From: Hydractinia symbiolongicarpus
Taxonomy: Eukaryota; Cnidaria; Hydrozoa; Anthoathecata; Hydractiniidae
DNA: 64,000 nucleotides
Assembly (NCBI RefSeq): GCF_029227915.1
Contig: NC_079889.1
Coordinates: 8,248,001-8,312,000, forward strand
Direction: 5' to 3'
This document shows positions 42,712-54,740 of the stretch, piece after piece. Below the pieces are notes generated by a model. It was not told the origin of the DNA, searched no databases, and saw only the letters and a list, made by a program, of their open reading frames with translations. A program made the translations under genes and the position numbers. Each line of letters begins with the position of its first letter. Positions within the stretch are counted from its first letter, which is position 1.

Positions 42712-44127
42712 TTAGAAACTATTGCTATCATACTCAGAACCTAACAAAACAAGTTTTGCAAAGCAGCTGGAACAGGGCTCCAACTGCTTCATTTCTTTAG
42801 CAGGAATTTGATGCGAGAATGAAAACATAGTCCATCGGGAGGACATCATGTCTGACTCCTTCTCGTCGCGTTGATTATATTTTCCAATGTACTCTATCTG
42901 GGCCTTGCTGGTTGCAAAGAAAGGTATGGAGTTTGTCCTGTCGATGCATAAATCCGTAGCATACTGGTTTTTGGGTCTCGGTAAATGCACCGTTTGACCC
43001 TCCAGTAGCAGCAAAAAATCGCTCCATGCTATTATTTCTGAAGACCACCTGAAATCATTTAGGTAAGCCACTTCACACTCGTCGAGCCCAACCCAGGCGT
43101 AGCGTCCAGTGGCAGGATTAACAAATGCGGTGAACATAATTTCAATAGGGTTCAGCAGAAATGACTTGCCACAATTAGTTGGTCCTACAAGCAAAATGTT
43201 GTTGCGTTTTTGACGACCCTTATTAAAACTTTCACGCAAAGCAGTAGCAAAAACTATAGCGTTGATGTGGTTTTTAAGCAGCACATCGCGAGCAGAAACG
43301 AGCCATTCACCTTTGCAGTTGGAATTGCACGGCGCAAATGCATGGGATTGTATTATTTCCAACCGTGACTTGTTCTCCCTCTCAATAATTTGAGGTGCTT
43401 CTTGCATTCGCCAAGTTGTTGCGAGAAGGTCTGCGAGAGCCTTAGGTGACTTGTTCAAAACGAAAGAATGTAGATCTTTTTCCCCGCTTTGATTTCTTAG
43501 AAGAGCAGCCTGTAGCAATTCTGAGTCCTTTCGAATGTTGTGTTTTACCATTAACTCGGAAACGTCACTATTCGAAAGACGCTCTTTTGCTACAGGTGCT
43601 TCCGCAGCTGCAGGGGTGCTGTCTCTATCCCTCGTGGTGTTTAATCGTTGTCGCTTTGCAACCGTCGAGTTCCGCCTCATGGCTTTTTTTGTCTTTGGTG
43701 AACCTATCGTGCTCAAATCTGTGTGGTTTGGGCTGTGAAGTATGTCCGCCACCGGTTTGTTTTTTGCAACATATCTGTACGCTGCCACATAACCGCAATG
43801 CTGCGATGAAAAATGCAAAACAAGGTGGTGTTTGTTCCAAACACTGTTCTTTATAGGGTTCCACCTTCGAGTGCCATTGAACTTAACGCACATATGAAAA
43901 TGCTTTCCCCCGTTAGCGTGATCTTCTATACAACATGCCAACTGCTCAACAGAGCGATTGCTGGCCCCGTTGTGAAATGCCTCAAGAATTATCTCGGAGA
44001 AACGCTGAGTGTTGGGGACCTTTTCCATGTCTGCTTGTGAATATGTTATCAAATAAGCTCTTCTATTGTCACGATTCGATAAACTTTGTGTAAAGTCCAA
44101 TTTTTCAAAACTGTTGTCGGCGCTCAT
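42712..44127 (-). CDS. CRESS-like Rep, unit 5
   Basis: 471 residues with Leu192 and Val277, the second Rep variant. All catalytic motifs kept. Confidence 0.9.
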   Translation of the reverse strand: MSADNSFEKLDFTQSLSNRDNRRAYLITYSQADMEKVPNTQRFSEIILEAFHNGASNRSVEQLACCIEDHANGGKHFHMCVKFNGTRRWNPIKNSVWNKHHLVLHFSSQHCGYVAAYRYVAKNKPVADILHSPNHTDLSTIGSPKTKKAMRRNSTVAKRQRLNTTRDRDSTPAAAEAPVAKERLSNSDVSELMVKHNIRKDSELLQAALLRNQSGEKDLHSFVLNKSPKALADLLATTWRMQEAPQIIERENKSRLEIIQSHAFAPCNSNCKGEWLVSARDVLLKNHINAIVFATALRESFNKGRQKRNNILLVGPTNCGKSFLLNPIEIMFTAFVNPATGRYAWVGLDECEVAYLNDFRWSSEIIAWSDFLLLLEGQTVHLPRPKNQYATDLCIDRTNSIPFFATSKAQIEYIGKYNQRDEKESDMMSSRWTMFSFSHQIPAKEMKQLEPCSSCFAKLVLLGSEYDSNSF

Positions 44128-44536
44128 GTCTATTAAACTTTTAAAACTGAAAACAGAAGGCGTGCGTTTGTATATAAAATTCTTGTAGTTTATATCATTA
44201 TTTGCAGTTTTTTTTATTTACGCTAGCTTATGTTGATTTAAAGGGAGCACACTTTAGCCTCCAACTTGTAAAAATATGTATTATGTAGCTCAGAAACTCA
44301 ACTTGTATCAATCACACAGTAAACTCTACCATTACTGTTTGTTTACATTTCATTCCTCATGTAAAAGTACTGAATTTTGAATAAAAGATGGCTACCAAGC
44401 ACATGGCCACATGGGCTAGCTGTTTGATACAAGATGTGTTGGAGCAGTCTTATTTAGAGTATGTTAAGACTTGTTTTATTTTTGAACTGTTTTGAACCTG
44501 GTAAGGAAACCTCTGTTCAATTTTTTTTTCCAATTT

Positions 44537-44740
44537 TCAGACAATCCCAGACAAAATAAGTGGCAAAATGTCATTTTTCCAGTGAAAATTCAGTGTACCC
44601 CCCTTCCCCCAATATCAGAGTTGAGTTAGGCCTTGTTTTGTGCCCTGACGCATAGAAGCAACACTGATATGGGGGAGGGGGGGGTGAGAGAAACAGTATT
44701 TTGTGAAAATTGCCACTATATTTTGTCTGGGATTGTCTGA
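44537..44740. repeat. Junction palindrome, units 5/6
   Basis: Same arms and centre as the 1/2 junction. Confidence 0.8.
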
Positions 44741-45441
44741 GACAAGTTTAGACTTAGAATTTTTCCGAGTTCAGTTTCGACTTAGATTTTTTCCAGCATT
44801 TGACTTGGTACCTTGTGAAGTGATATTTTGTGTTAATGATAACAACAAATGTTCTGAAAGGCAAAATATCTCTTCAATTTTGCAGGTGACACTCGGCTTG
44901 CGTACAGTTTCCCGTGCCTCCAGGGAAGAATTTGACGCATAAACTTCGCCTTTGTGATAAAAATATACTGTTTTCTTTTTTTTTACTATATACAAACAAA
45001 TCCGATAAATAATCTCTCTATTAAAGTCTTATGTGCATATTAACGTACTAAAAACTGTATATACCAGTGCGAAACAGCTGCGTTTACATTTACACGTGTT
45101 GATTTAGCATGTTAATGTTGAACGGTAAATTTGAACGTTCGCTTCAACGTTTGTTTGTATTTTCTTGTTCAAATTCAGGACAAAAACATATGTAAACAAA
45201 GCGTTCCGTACTGGTGACTACATTAAAATTTCAGTTTGCTTCTAACAAAATGTTCTGACAAAACTTGTACTTTCAGATATAAAGCTATAAATAACAAAAT
45301 GCAACAGCAACGCAACATCACCAAAAAGATTACGCCTGAAATGTCGACGTACTTTAAGGTACTTCATCAACAAAACGGAATGACGGGTGCAGAAATAAAA
45401 AAAATGTTTCCTCAATTTGCGTTACGCAGCTACACCGACAA

Positions 45442-46386
45442 ATGAAACATGAGCTCGGTCGTGAAGACAAGCGACACAACAACACTGGAAGACCAAGGAA
45501 ATTGACAGTTCGCGATGAACGTACCGTACTTAGAACGATAACAAGACTTCGCGAGGAGCGGAATCAATTTTCATCCAAGCGCATTCAAGAAGAAGCGAAC
45601 CTGGCACATGTATCAACAAGAACAGTACGTCGTTGCTTACACAAACATGGATATAATTATCGTCAAGCTCGAAAGAAAGGTCTCGTCACGAAAACCGACA
45701 AGGTCAAGAGACTTGCATTTGCAAGAGAAATGCTTCCTGTGGGAACTGATTTTTGGAAATATGAAATTGCGTTTTATTTTGATGGGGTGAGTTTTGGTCA
45801 CAAAAGCAATCCGCACGGAGAGGCTCGAGCAGCTGGCGCAATGACTTGGAGACTCGCAAAAGAAGGTCTTAGTCAAACCACAAAAGGCAAGAAGGAAGGG
45901 AGTGGGGGCAAAATGGCTCAGTTTTTTATTGGAATATCTTACGATCGTGGCGTAGTTCTTTGTGAACAAATGGAAGACAAACTGACTGGAAAAACCTTTG
46001 CTGAATTTGTGAAAACGCATTTTCCAAAAACATTTACACGTACTGTCAATCCTCAATGCCATACATTTTTGCAAGATGGAGATCCGCGACAAGTTTCAAA
46101 GGCTGCGAAAGAGGCAATGGCTTCCATAAATTGCACGATGTTCGGGATTCCAGCACGTTCCCCGGATCTCAATCCTATAGAGAATGTTTTTCACCTTGTA
46201 AGGAAGCAGATTCGTGATGATGCCCTACGAATGCAACTGACACGAGAGAGTTACAAGCAATTTTGCGAAAGGGTAAAACGCACTATCGAAAACTTTCCTA
46301 CCGACATTATAAACAGAACGATCGAGTCAATACCAAAGCGACTGAAACTTGTGGTTCAAGGAAAAGGCAACAGAACCAAGTATTAA
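45442..46386 (+). CDS. DD34E transposase, unit 6
   Basis: Same translation as unit 1; upstream frame at 45299-45445. Confidence 0.9.
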   Translation: MKHELGREDKRHNNTGRPRKLTVRDERTVLRTITRLREERNQFSSKRIQEEANLAHVSTRTVRRCLHKHGYNYRQARKKGLVTKTDKVKRLAFAREMLPVGTDFWKYEIAFYFDGVSFGHKSNPHGEARAAGAMTWRLAKEGLSQTTKGKKEGSGGKMAQFFIGISYDRGVVLCEQMEDKLTGKTFAEFVKTHFPKTFTRTVNPQCHTFLQDGDPRQVSKAAKEAMASINCTMFGIPARSPDLNPIENVFHLVRKQIRDDALRMQLTRESYKQFCERVKRTIENFPTDIINRTIESIPKRLKLVVQGKGNRTKY

Positions 46387-46454
46387 ATTACTTTTTCTTT
46401 TTTTTGTTGGGAGAAATGTTTTATATAGTGTGATTTTCCATTTGAAGGTTTAGG

Positions 46455-46682
46455 GTCACGCGTCACCAACGCGTCACCAACAAGTCACCAACATGTCACC
46501 AATACATGCCCACCAAAATGACGCGTCACCACACGTCACCACTAATAATATAAAATATACTAATACTATTATTATAATACTGTTTGGTGACATGTGGTGA
46601 CATGTGTCTTTTTTGTCATTTTCCTATATAACTACTGGTAACATGTTGGTGACTCGTTGGTGACATGTTGGTGACATGTGAC
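46455..46682. other. Origin-like iteron block, unit 6
   Basis: Same iteron order and hairpin as unit 1. Confidence 0.75.
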
Positions 46683-46689
46683 AAAACAA

Positions 46690-48105
46690 TTAGAAACTAT
46701 TGCTATCATACTCAGAACCTAACAAAACAAGTTTTGCAAAGCAGCTGGAACAGGGCTCCAACTGCTTCATTTCTTTAGCAGGAATTTGATGCGAGAATGA
46801 AAACATAGTCCATCGGGAGGACATCATGTCTGACTCCTTCTCGTCGCGTTGATTATATTTTCCAATGTACTCTATCTGGGCCTTGCTGGTTGCAAAGAAA
46901 GGTATGGAGTTTGTCCTGTCGATGCATAAATCCGTAGCATACTGGTTTTTGGGTCTCGGTAAATGCACCGTTTGACCCTCCAGTAGCAGCAAAAAATCGC
47001 TCCATGCTATTATTTCTGAAGACCACCTGAAATCATTTAGGTAAGCCACTTCACACTCGTCGAGCCCAACCCAGGCGTAGCGTCCAGTGGCAGGATTAAC
47101 AAATGCGGTGAACATAATTTCAATAGGGTTCAGCAGAAATGACTTGCCACAATTAGTTGGTCCTACAAGCAAAATGTTGTTGCGTTTTTGACGACCCTTA
47201 TTAAAACTTTCACGCAAAGCAGTAGCAAAAACTATAGCGTTGATGTGGTTTTTAAGCAGCACATCGCGAGCAGAAACGAGCCATTCACCTTTGCAGTTGG
47301 AATTGCACGGCGCAAATGCATGGGATTGTATTATTTCCAACCGTGACTTGTTCTCCCTCTCAATAATTTGAGGTGCTTCTTGCATTCGCCAAGTTGTTGC
47401 GAGAAGGTCTGCGAGAGCCTTAGGTGACTTGTTCAAAACGAAAGAATGTAGATCTTTTTCCCCGCTTTGATTTCTTAGAAGAGCAGCCTGTAGCAATTCT
47501 GAGTCCTTTCGAATGTTGTGTTTTACCATTAACTCGGAAACGTCACTATTCGAAAGACGCTCTTTTGCTACAGGTGCTTCCGCAGCTGCAGGGGTGCTGT
47601 CTCTATCCCTCGTGGTGTTTAATCGTTGTCGCTTTGCAACCGTCGAGTTCCGCCTCATGGCTTTTTTTGTCTTTGGTGAACCTATCGTGCTCAAATCTGT
47701 GTGGTTTGGGCTGTGAAGTATGTCCGCCACCGGTTTGTTTTTTGCAACATATCTGTACGCTGCCACATAACCGCAATGCTGCGATGAAAAATGCAAAACA
47801 AGGTGGTGTTTGTTCCAAACACTGTTCTTTATAGGGTTCCACCTTCGAGTGCCATTGAACTTAACGCACATATGAAAATGCTTTCCCCCGTTAGCGTGAT
47901 CTTCTATACAACATGCCAACTGCTCAACAGAGCGATTGCTGGCCCCGTTGTGAAATGCCTCAAGAATTATCTCGGAGAAACGCTGAGTGTTGGGGACCTT
48001 TTCCATGTCTGCTTGTGAATATGTTATCAAATAAGCTCTTCTATTGTCACGATTCGATAAACTTTGTGTAAAGTCCAATTTTTCAAAACTGTTGTCGGCG
48101 CTCAT
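46690..48105 (-). CDS. CRESS-like Rep, unit 6
   Basis: 471 residues, Leu192/Val277 variant. Confidence 0.9.
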   Translation of the reverse strand: MSADNSFEKLDFTQSLSNRDNRRAYLITYSQADMEKVPNTQRFSEIILEAFHNGASNRSVEQLACCIEDHANGGKHFHMCVKFNGTRRWNPIKNSVWNKHHLVLHFSSQHCGYVAAYRYVAKNKPVADILHSPNHTDLSTIGSPKTKKAMRRNSTVAKRQRLNTTRDRDSTPAAAEAPVAKERLSNSDVSELMVKHNIRKDSELLQAALLRNQSGEKDLHSFVLNKSPKALADLLATTWRMQEAPQIIERENKSRLEIIQSHAFAPCNSNCKGEWLVSARDVLLKNHINAIVFATALRESFNKGRQKRNNILLVGPTNCGKSFLLNPIEIMFTAFVNPATGRYAWVGLDECEVAYLNDFRWSSEIIAWSDFLLLLEGQTVHLPRPKNQYATDLCIDRTNSIPFFATSKAQIEYIGKYNQRDEKESDMMSSRWTMFSFSHQIPAKEMKQLEPCSSCFAKLVLLGSEYDSNSF

Positions 48106-48514
48106 GTCTATTAAACTTTTAAAACTGAAAACAGAAGGCGTGCGTTTGTATATAAAATTCTTGTAGTTTATATCATTATTTGCAGTTTTTTTTATTTACG
48201 CTAGCTTATGTTGATTTAAAGGGAGCACACTTTAGCCTCCAACTTGTAAAAATATGTATTATGTAGCTCAGAAACTCAACTTGTATCAATCACACAGTAA
48301 ACTCTACCATTACTGTTTGTTTACATTTCATTCCTCATGTAAAAGTACTGAATTTTGAATAAAAGATGGCTACCAAGCACATGGCCACATGGGCTAGCTG
48401 TTTGATACAAGATGTGTTGGAGCAGTCTTATTTAGAGTATGTTAAGACTTGTTTTATTTTTGAACTGTTTTGAACCTGGTAAGGAAACCTCTGTTCAATT
48501 TTTTTTTCCAATTT

Positions 48515-48718
48515 TCAGACAATCCCAGACAAAATAAGTGGCAAAATGTCATTTTTCCAGTGAAAATTCAGTGTACCCCCCTTCCCCCAATATCAGAGTT
48601 GAGTTAGGCCTTGTTTTGTGCCCTGACGCATAGAAGCAACACTGATATGGGGGAGGGGGGGGTGAGAGAAACAGTATTTTGTGAAAATTGCCACTATATT
48701 TTGTCTGGGATTGTCTGA
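48515..48718. repeat. Junction palindrome, units 6/7
   Basis: Same arms and centre as the 1/2 junction. Confidence 0.8.
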
Positions 48719-49419
48719 GACAAGTTTAGACTTAGAATTTTTCCGAGTTCAGTTTCGACTTAGATTTTTTCCAGCATTTGACTTGGTACCTTGTGAAGTG
48801 ATATTTTGTGTTAATGATAACAACAAATGTTCTGAAAGGCAAAATATCTCTTCAATTTTGCAGGTGACACTCGGCTTGCGTACAGTTTCCCGTGCCTCCA
48901 GGGAAGAATTTGACGCATAAACTTCGCCTTTGTGATAAAAATATACTGTTTTCTTTTTTTTTACTATATACAAACAAATCCGATAAATAATCTCTCTATT
49001 AAAGTCTTATGTGCATATTAACGTACTAAAAACTGTATATACCAGTGCGAAACAGCTGCGTTTACATTTACACGTGTTGATTTAGCATGTTAATGTTGAA
49101 CGGTAAATTTGAACGTTCGCTTCAACGTTTGTTTGTATTTTCTTGTTCAAATTCAGGACAAAAACATATGTAAACAAAGCGTTCCGTACTGGTGACTACA
49201 TTAAAATTTCAGTTTGCTTCTAACAAAATGTTCTGACAAAACTTGTACTTTCAGATATAAAGCTATAAATAACAAAATGCAACAGCAACGCAACATCACC
49301 AAAAAGATTACGCCTGAAATGTCGACGTACTTTAAGGTACTTCATCAACAAAACGGAATGACGGGTGCAGAAATAAAAAAAATGTTTCCTCAATTTGCGT
49401 TACGCAGCTACACCGACAA

Positions 49420-50364
49420 ATGAAACATGAGCTCGGTCGTGAAGACAAGCGACACAACAACACTGGAAGACCAAGGAAATTGACAGTTCGCGATGAACGT
49501 ACCGTACTTAGAACGATAACAAGACTTCGCGAGGAGCGGAATCAATTTTCATCCAAGCGCATTCAAGAAGAAGCGAACCTGGCACATGTATCAACAAGAA
49601 CAGTACGTCGTTGCTTACACAAACATGGATATAATTATCGTCAAGCTCGAAAGAAAGGTCTCGTCACGAAAACCGACAAGGTCAAGAGACTTGCATTTGC
49701 AAGAGAAATGCTTCCTGTGGGAACTGATTTTTGGAAATATGAAATTGCGTTTTATTTTGATGGGGTGAGTTTTGGTCACAAAAGCAATCCGCACGGAGAG
49801 GCTCGAGCAGCTGGCGCAATGACTTGGAGACTCGCAAAAGAAGGTCTTAGTCAAACCACAAAAGGCAAGAAGGAAGGGAGTGGGGGCAAAATGGCTCAGT
49901 TTTTTATTGGAATATCTTACGATCGTGGCGTAGTTCTTTGTGAACAAATGGAAGACAAACTGACTGGAAAAACCTTTGCTGAATTTGTGAAAACGCATTT
50001 TCCAAAAACATTTACACGTACTGTCAATCCTCAATGCCATACATTTTTGCAAGATGGAGATCCGCGACAAGTTTCAAAGGCTGCGAAAGAGGCAATGGCT
50101 TCCATAAATTGCACGATGTTCGGGATTCCAGCACGTTCCCCGGATCTCAATCCTATAGAGAATGTTTTTCACCTTGTAAGGAAGCAGATTCGTGATGATG
50201 CCCTACGAATGCAACTGACACGAGAGAGTTACAAGCAATTTTGCGAAAGGGTAAAACGCACTATCGAAAACTTTCCTACCGACATTATAAACAGAACGAT
50301 CGAGTCAATACCAAAGCGACTGAAACTTGTGGTTCAAGGAAAAGGCAACAGAACCAAGTATTAA
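49420..50364 (+). CDS. DD34E transposase, unit 7
   Basis: Same translation as unit 1; upstream frame at 49277-49423. Confidence 0.9.
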   Translation: MKHELGREDKRHNNTGRPRKLTVRDERTVLRTITRLREERNQFSSKRIQEEANLAHVSTRTVRRCLHKHGYNYRQARKKGLVTKTDKVKRLAFAREMLPVGTDFWKYEIAFYFDGVSFGHKSNPHGEARAAGAMTWRLAKEGLSQTTKGKKEGSGGKMAQFFIGISYDRGVVLCEQMEDKLTGKTFAEFVKTHFPKTFTRTVNPQCHTFLQDGDPRQVSKAAKEAMASINCTMFGIPARSPDLNPIENVFHLVRKQIRDDALRMQLTRESYKQFCERVKRTIENFPTDIINRTIESIPKRLKLVVQGKGNRTKY

Positions 50365-50432
50365 ATTACTTTTTCTTTTTTTTGTTGGGAGAAATGTTTT
50401 ATATAGTGTGATTTTCCATTTGAAGGTTTAGG

Positions 50433-50660
50433 GTCACGCGTCACCAACGCGTCACCAACAAGTCACCAACATGTCACCAATACATGCCCACCAAAATGAC
50501 GCGTCACCACACGTCACCACTAATAATATAAAATATACTAATACTATTATTATAATACTGTTTGGTGACATGTGGTGACATGTGTCTTTTTTGTCATTTT
50601 CCTATATAACTACTGGTAACATGTTGGTGACTCGTTGGTGACATGTTGGTGACATGTGAC
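50433..50660. other. Origin-like iteron block, unit 7
   Basis: Same iteron order and hairpin as unit 1. Confidence 0.75.
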
Positions 50661-50667
50661 AAAACAA

Positions 50668-52083
50668 TTAGAAACTATTGCTATCATACTCAGAACCTAA
50701 CAAAACAAGTTTTGCAAAGCAGCTGGAACAGGGCTCCAACTGCTTCATTTCTTTAGCAGGAATTTGATGCGAGAATGAAAACATAGTCCATCGGGAGGAC
50801 ATCATGTCTGACTCCTTCTCGTCGCGTTGATTATATTTTCCAATGTACTCTATCTGGGCCTTGCTGGTTGCAAAGAAAGGTATGGAGTTTGTCCTGTCGA
50901 TGCATAAATCCGTAGCATACTGGTTTTTGGGTCTCGGTAAATGCACCGTTTGACCCTCCAGTAGCAGCAAAAAATCGCTCCATGCTATTATTTCTGAAGA
51001 CCACCTGAAATCATTTAGGTAAGCCACTTCACACTCGTCGAGCCCAACCCAGGCGTAGCGTCCAGTGGCAGGATTAACAAATGCGGTGAACATAATTTCA
51101 ATAGGGTTCAGCAGAAATGACTTGCCACAATTAGTTGGTCCTACAAGCAAAATGTTGTTGCGTTTTTGACGACCCTTATTAAAACTTTCACGCAAAGCAG
51201 TAGCAAAAACTATAGCGTTGATGTGGTTTTTAAGCAGCACATCGCGAGCAGAAACGAGCCATTCACCTTTGCAGTTGGAATTGCACGGCGCAAATGCATG
51301 GGATTGTATTATTTCCAACCGTGACTTGTTCTCCCTCTCAATAATTTGAGGTGCTTCTTGCATTCGCCAAGTTGTTGCGAGAAGGTCTGCGAGAGCCTTA
51401 GGTGACTTGTTCAAAACGAAAGAATGTAGATCTTTTTCCCCGCTTTGATTTCTTAGAAGAGCAGCCTGTAGCAATTCTGAGTCCTTTCGAATGTTGTGTT
51501 TTACCATTAACTCGGAAACGTCACTATTCGAAAGACGCTCTTTTGCTACAGGTGCTTCCGCAGCTGCAGGGGTGCTGTCTCTATCCCTCGTGGTGTTTAA
51601 TCGTTGTCGCTTTGCAACCGTCGAGTTCCGCCTCATGGCTTTTTTTGTCTTTGGTGAACCTATCGTGCTCAAATCTGTGTGGTTTGGGCTGTGAAGTATG
51701 TCCGCCACCGGTTTGTTTTTTGCAACATATCTGTACGCTGCCACATAACCGCAATGCTGCGATGAAAAATGCAAAACAAGGTGGTGTTTGTTCCAAACAC
51801 TGTTCTTTATAGGGTTCCACCTTCGAGTGCCATTGAACTTAACGCACATATGAAAATGCTTTCCCCCGTTAGCGTGATCTTCTATACAACATGCCAACTG
51901 CTCAACAGAGCGATTGCTGGCCCCGTTGTGAAATGCCTCAAGAATTATCTCGGAGAAACGCTGAGTGTTGGGGACCTTTTCCATGTCTGCTTGTGAATAT
52001 GTTATCAAATAAGCTCTTCTATTGTCACGATTCGATAAACTTTGTGTAAAGTCCAATTTTTCAAAACTGTTGTCGGCGCTCAT
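50668..52083 (-). CDS. CRESS-like Rep, unit 7
   Basis: 471 residues, Leu192/Val277 variant. Confidence 0.9.
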   Translation of the reverse strand: MSADNSFEKLDFTQSLSNRDNRRAYLITYSQADMEKVPNTQRFSEIILEAFHNGASNRSVEQLACCIEDHANGGKHFHMCVKFNGTRRWNPIKNSVWNKHHLVLHFSSQHCGYVAAYRYVAKNKPVADILHSPNHTDLSTIGSPKTKKAMRRNSTVAKRQRLNTTRDRDSTPAAAEAPVAKERLSNSDVSELMVKHNIRKDSELLQAALLRNQSGEKDLHSFVLNKSPKALADLLATTWRMQEAPQIIERENKSRLEIIQSHAFAPCNSNCKGEWLVSARDVLLKNHINAIVFATALRESFNKGRQKRNNILLVGPTNCGKSFLLNPIEIMFTAFVNPATGRYAWVGLDECEVAYLNDFRWSSEIIAWSDFLLLLEGQTVHLPRPKNQYATDLCIDRTNSIPFFATSKAQIEYIGKYNQRDEKESDMMSSRWTMFSFSHQIPAKEMKQLEPCSSCFAKLVLLGSEYDSNSF

Positions 52084-52492
52084 GTCTATTAAACTTTTAA
52101 AACTGAAAACAGAAGGCGTGCGTTTGTATATAAAATTCTTGTAGTTTATATCATTATTTGCAGTTTTTTTTATTTACGCTAGCTTATGTTGATTTAAAGG
52201 GAGCACACTTTAGCCTCCAACTTGTAAAAATATGTATTATGTAGCTCAGAAACTCAACTTGTATCAATCACACAGTAAACTCTACCATTACTGTTTGTTT
52301 ACATTTCATTCCTCATGTAAAAGTACTGAATTTTGAATAAAAGATGGCTACCAAGCACATGGCCACATGGGCTAGCTGTTTGATACAAGATGTGTTGGAG
52401 CAGTCTTATTTAGAGTATGTTAAGACTTGTTTTATTTTTGAACTGTTTTGAACCTGGTAAGGAAACCTCTGTTCAATTTTTTTTTCCAATTT

Positions 52493-52696
52493 TCAGACAA
52501 TCCCAGACAAAATAAGTGGCAAAATGTCATTTTTCCAGTGAAAATTCAGTGTACCCCCCTTCCCCCAATATCAGAGTTGAGTTAGGCCTTGTTTTGTGCC
52601 CTGACGCATAGAAGCAACACTGATATGGGGGAGGGGGGGGTGAGAGAAACAGTATTTTGTGAAAATTGCCACTATATTTTGTCTGGGATTGTCTGA
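52493..52696. repeat. Junction palindrome, units 7/8
   Basis: Same arms and centre as the 1/2 junction. Confidence 0.8.
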
Positions 52697-53397
52697 GACA
52701 AGTTTAGACTTAGAATTTTTCCGAGTTCAGTTTCGACTTAGATTTTTTCCAGCATTTGACTTGGTACCTTGTGAAGTGATATTTTGTGTTAATGATAACA
52801 ACAAATGTTCTGAAAGGCAAAATATCTCTTCAATTTTGCAGGTGACACTCGGCTTGCGTACAGTTTCCCGTGCCTCCAGGGAAGAATTTGACGCATAAAC
52901 TTCGCCTTTGTGATAAAAATATACTGTTTTCTTTTTTTTTACTATATACAAACAAATCCGATAAATAATCTCTCTATTAAAGTCTTATGTGCATATTAAC
53001 GTACTAAAAACTGTATATACCAGTGCCAAACAGCTGCGTTTACATTTACACGTGTTGATTTAGCATGTTAATGTTGAACGGTAAATTTGAACGTTCGCTT
53101 CAACGTTTGTTTGTATTTTCTTGTTCAAATTCAGGACAAAAACATATGTAAACAAAGCGTTCCGTACTGGTGACTACATTAAAATTTCAGTTTGCTTCTA
53201 ACAAAATGTTCTGACAAAACTTGTACTTTCAGATATAAAGCTATAAATAACAAAATGCAACAGCAACGCAACATCACCAAAAAGATTACGCCTGAAATGT
53301 CGACGTACTTTAAGGTACTTCATCAACAAAACGGAATGACGGGTGCAGAAATAAAAAAAATGTTTCCTCAATTTGCGTTACGCAGCTACACCGACAA

Positions 53398-54437
53398 ATG
53401 AAACATGAGCTCGGTCGTGAAGACAAGCGACACAACAACACTGGAAGACCAAGGAAATTGACAGTTCGCGATGAACGTACCGTACTTAGAACGATAACAA
53501 GACCTCGCGAGGAGCGGAATCAATTTTCATCCAAGCGCATTCAAGAAGAAGCGAACCTGGCACATGTATCAACAAGAACAGTACGTCGTTGCTTACACAA
53601 ACATGGATATAATTATCGTCAAGCTCGAAAGAAAGGTCTCGTCACGAAAACCGACAAGGTCAAGAGACTTGCATTTGCAAGAGAAATGCTTCCTGTGGGA
53701 ACTGATTTTTGGAAATATGAAATTGCGTTTTATTTTGATGGGGTGAGTTTTGGTCACAAAAGCAATCCGCACGGAGAGGCTCGAGCAGCTGGCGCAATGA
53801 CTTGGAGACTCGCAAAAGAAGGTCTTAGTCAAACCACAAAAGGCAAGAAGGAAGGGAGTGGGGGCAAAATGGCTCAGTTTTTTATTGGAATATCTTACGA
53901 TCGTGGCGTAGTTCTTTGTGAACAAATGGAAGACAAACTGACTGGAAAAACCTTTGCTGAATTTGTGAAAACGCATTTTCCAAAAACATTTACACGTACT
54001 GTCAATCCTCAATGCCATACATTTTTGCAAGATGGAGATCCGCGACAAGTTTCAAAGGCTGCGAAAGAGGCAATGGCTAAACATTTACACGTACTGTCAA
54101 TCCTCAATGCCATACATTTTTGCAAGATGGAGATCCGCGACAAGTTTCAAAGGCTGCGAAAGAGGCAATGGCTTCCATAAATTGCACGATGTTCGGGATT
54201 CCAGCACGTTCCCCGGATCTCAATCCTATAGAGAATGTTTTTCACCTTGTAAGGAAGCAGATTCGTGATGATGCCCTACGAATGCAACTGACACGAGAGA
54301 GTTACAAGCAATTTTGCGAAAGCGTAAAACGCACTATCGAAAACTTTCCTACCGACATTATAAACAGAACGATCGAGTCAATACCAAAGCGACTGAAACT
54401 TGTGGTTCAAGGAAAAGGCAACAGAACCAAGTATTAA
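53398..54437 (+). pseudogene. DD34E transposase, unit 8, frameshifted
   Basis: A 95-bp tandem duplication (53984-54078 repeated at 54079-54173) shifts the frame after Ala227 and stops at 54180, before the catalytic Glu. The remaining C-terminal frame is seen at 54120-54437. It also differs by Leu36 to Pro and by an Arg to Ser change in QFCESVKRT. The upstream frame is at 53255-53401. Confidence 0.9.
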
Positions 54438-54505
54438 ATTACTTTTTCTTTTTTTTGTTGGGAGAAATGTTTTATATAGTGTGATTTTCCATTTGAAGGT
54501 TTAGG

Positions 54506-54733
54506 GTCACGCGTCACCAACGCGTCACCAACAAGTCACCAACATGTCACCAATACATGCCCACCAAAATGACGCGTCACCACACGTCACCACTAATAAT
54601 ATAAAATATACTAATACTATTATTATAATACTGTTTGGTGACATGTGGTGACATGTGTCTTTTTTGTCATTTTCCTATATAACTACTGGTAACATGTTGG
54701 TGACTCGTTGGTGACATGTTGGTGACATGTGAC
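54506..54733. other. Origin-like iteron block, unit 8
   Basis: Unchanged although both flanking genes are damaged. Confidence 0.75.
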
Positions 54734-54740
54734 AAAACAA

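Larger units (their letters stand above)
40556..44536 (+). mobile_element. Unit 5 of the array
   Basis: 3981 bp because the palindrome G-run is 11. First unit of the second sequence type. Confidence 0.95.
44537..48514 (+). mobile_element. Unit 6 of the array
   Basis: 3978 bp, G-run of 8, second sequence type. Confidence 0.95.
48515..52492 (+). mobile_element. Unit 7 of the array
   Basis: 3978 bp, G-run of 8, second sequence type. Confidence 0.95.

Noticed and set aside
43446-43856. 136-codon open frame antisense to rep in units 5-9
   Set aside because: Units 1-4 differ by single bases that shorten it to 89 codons while rep stays intact; it is a shadow of rep.
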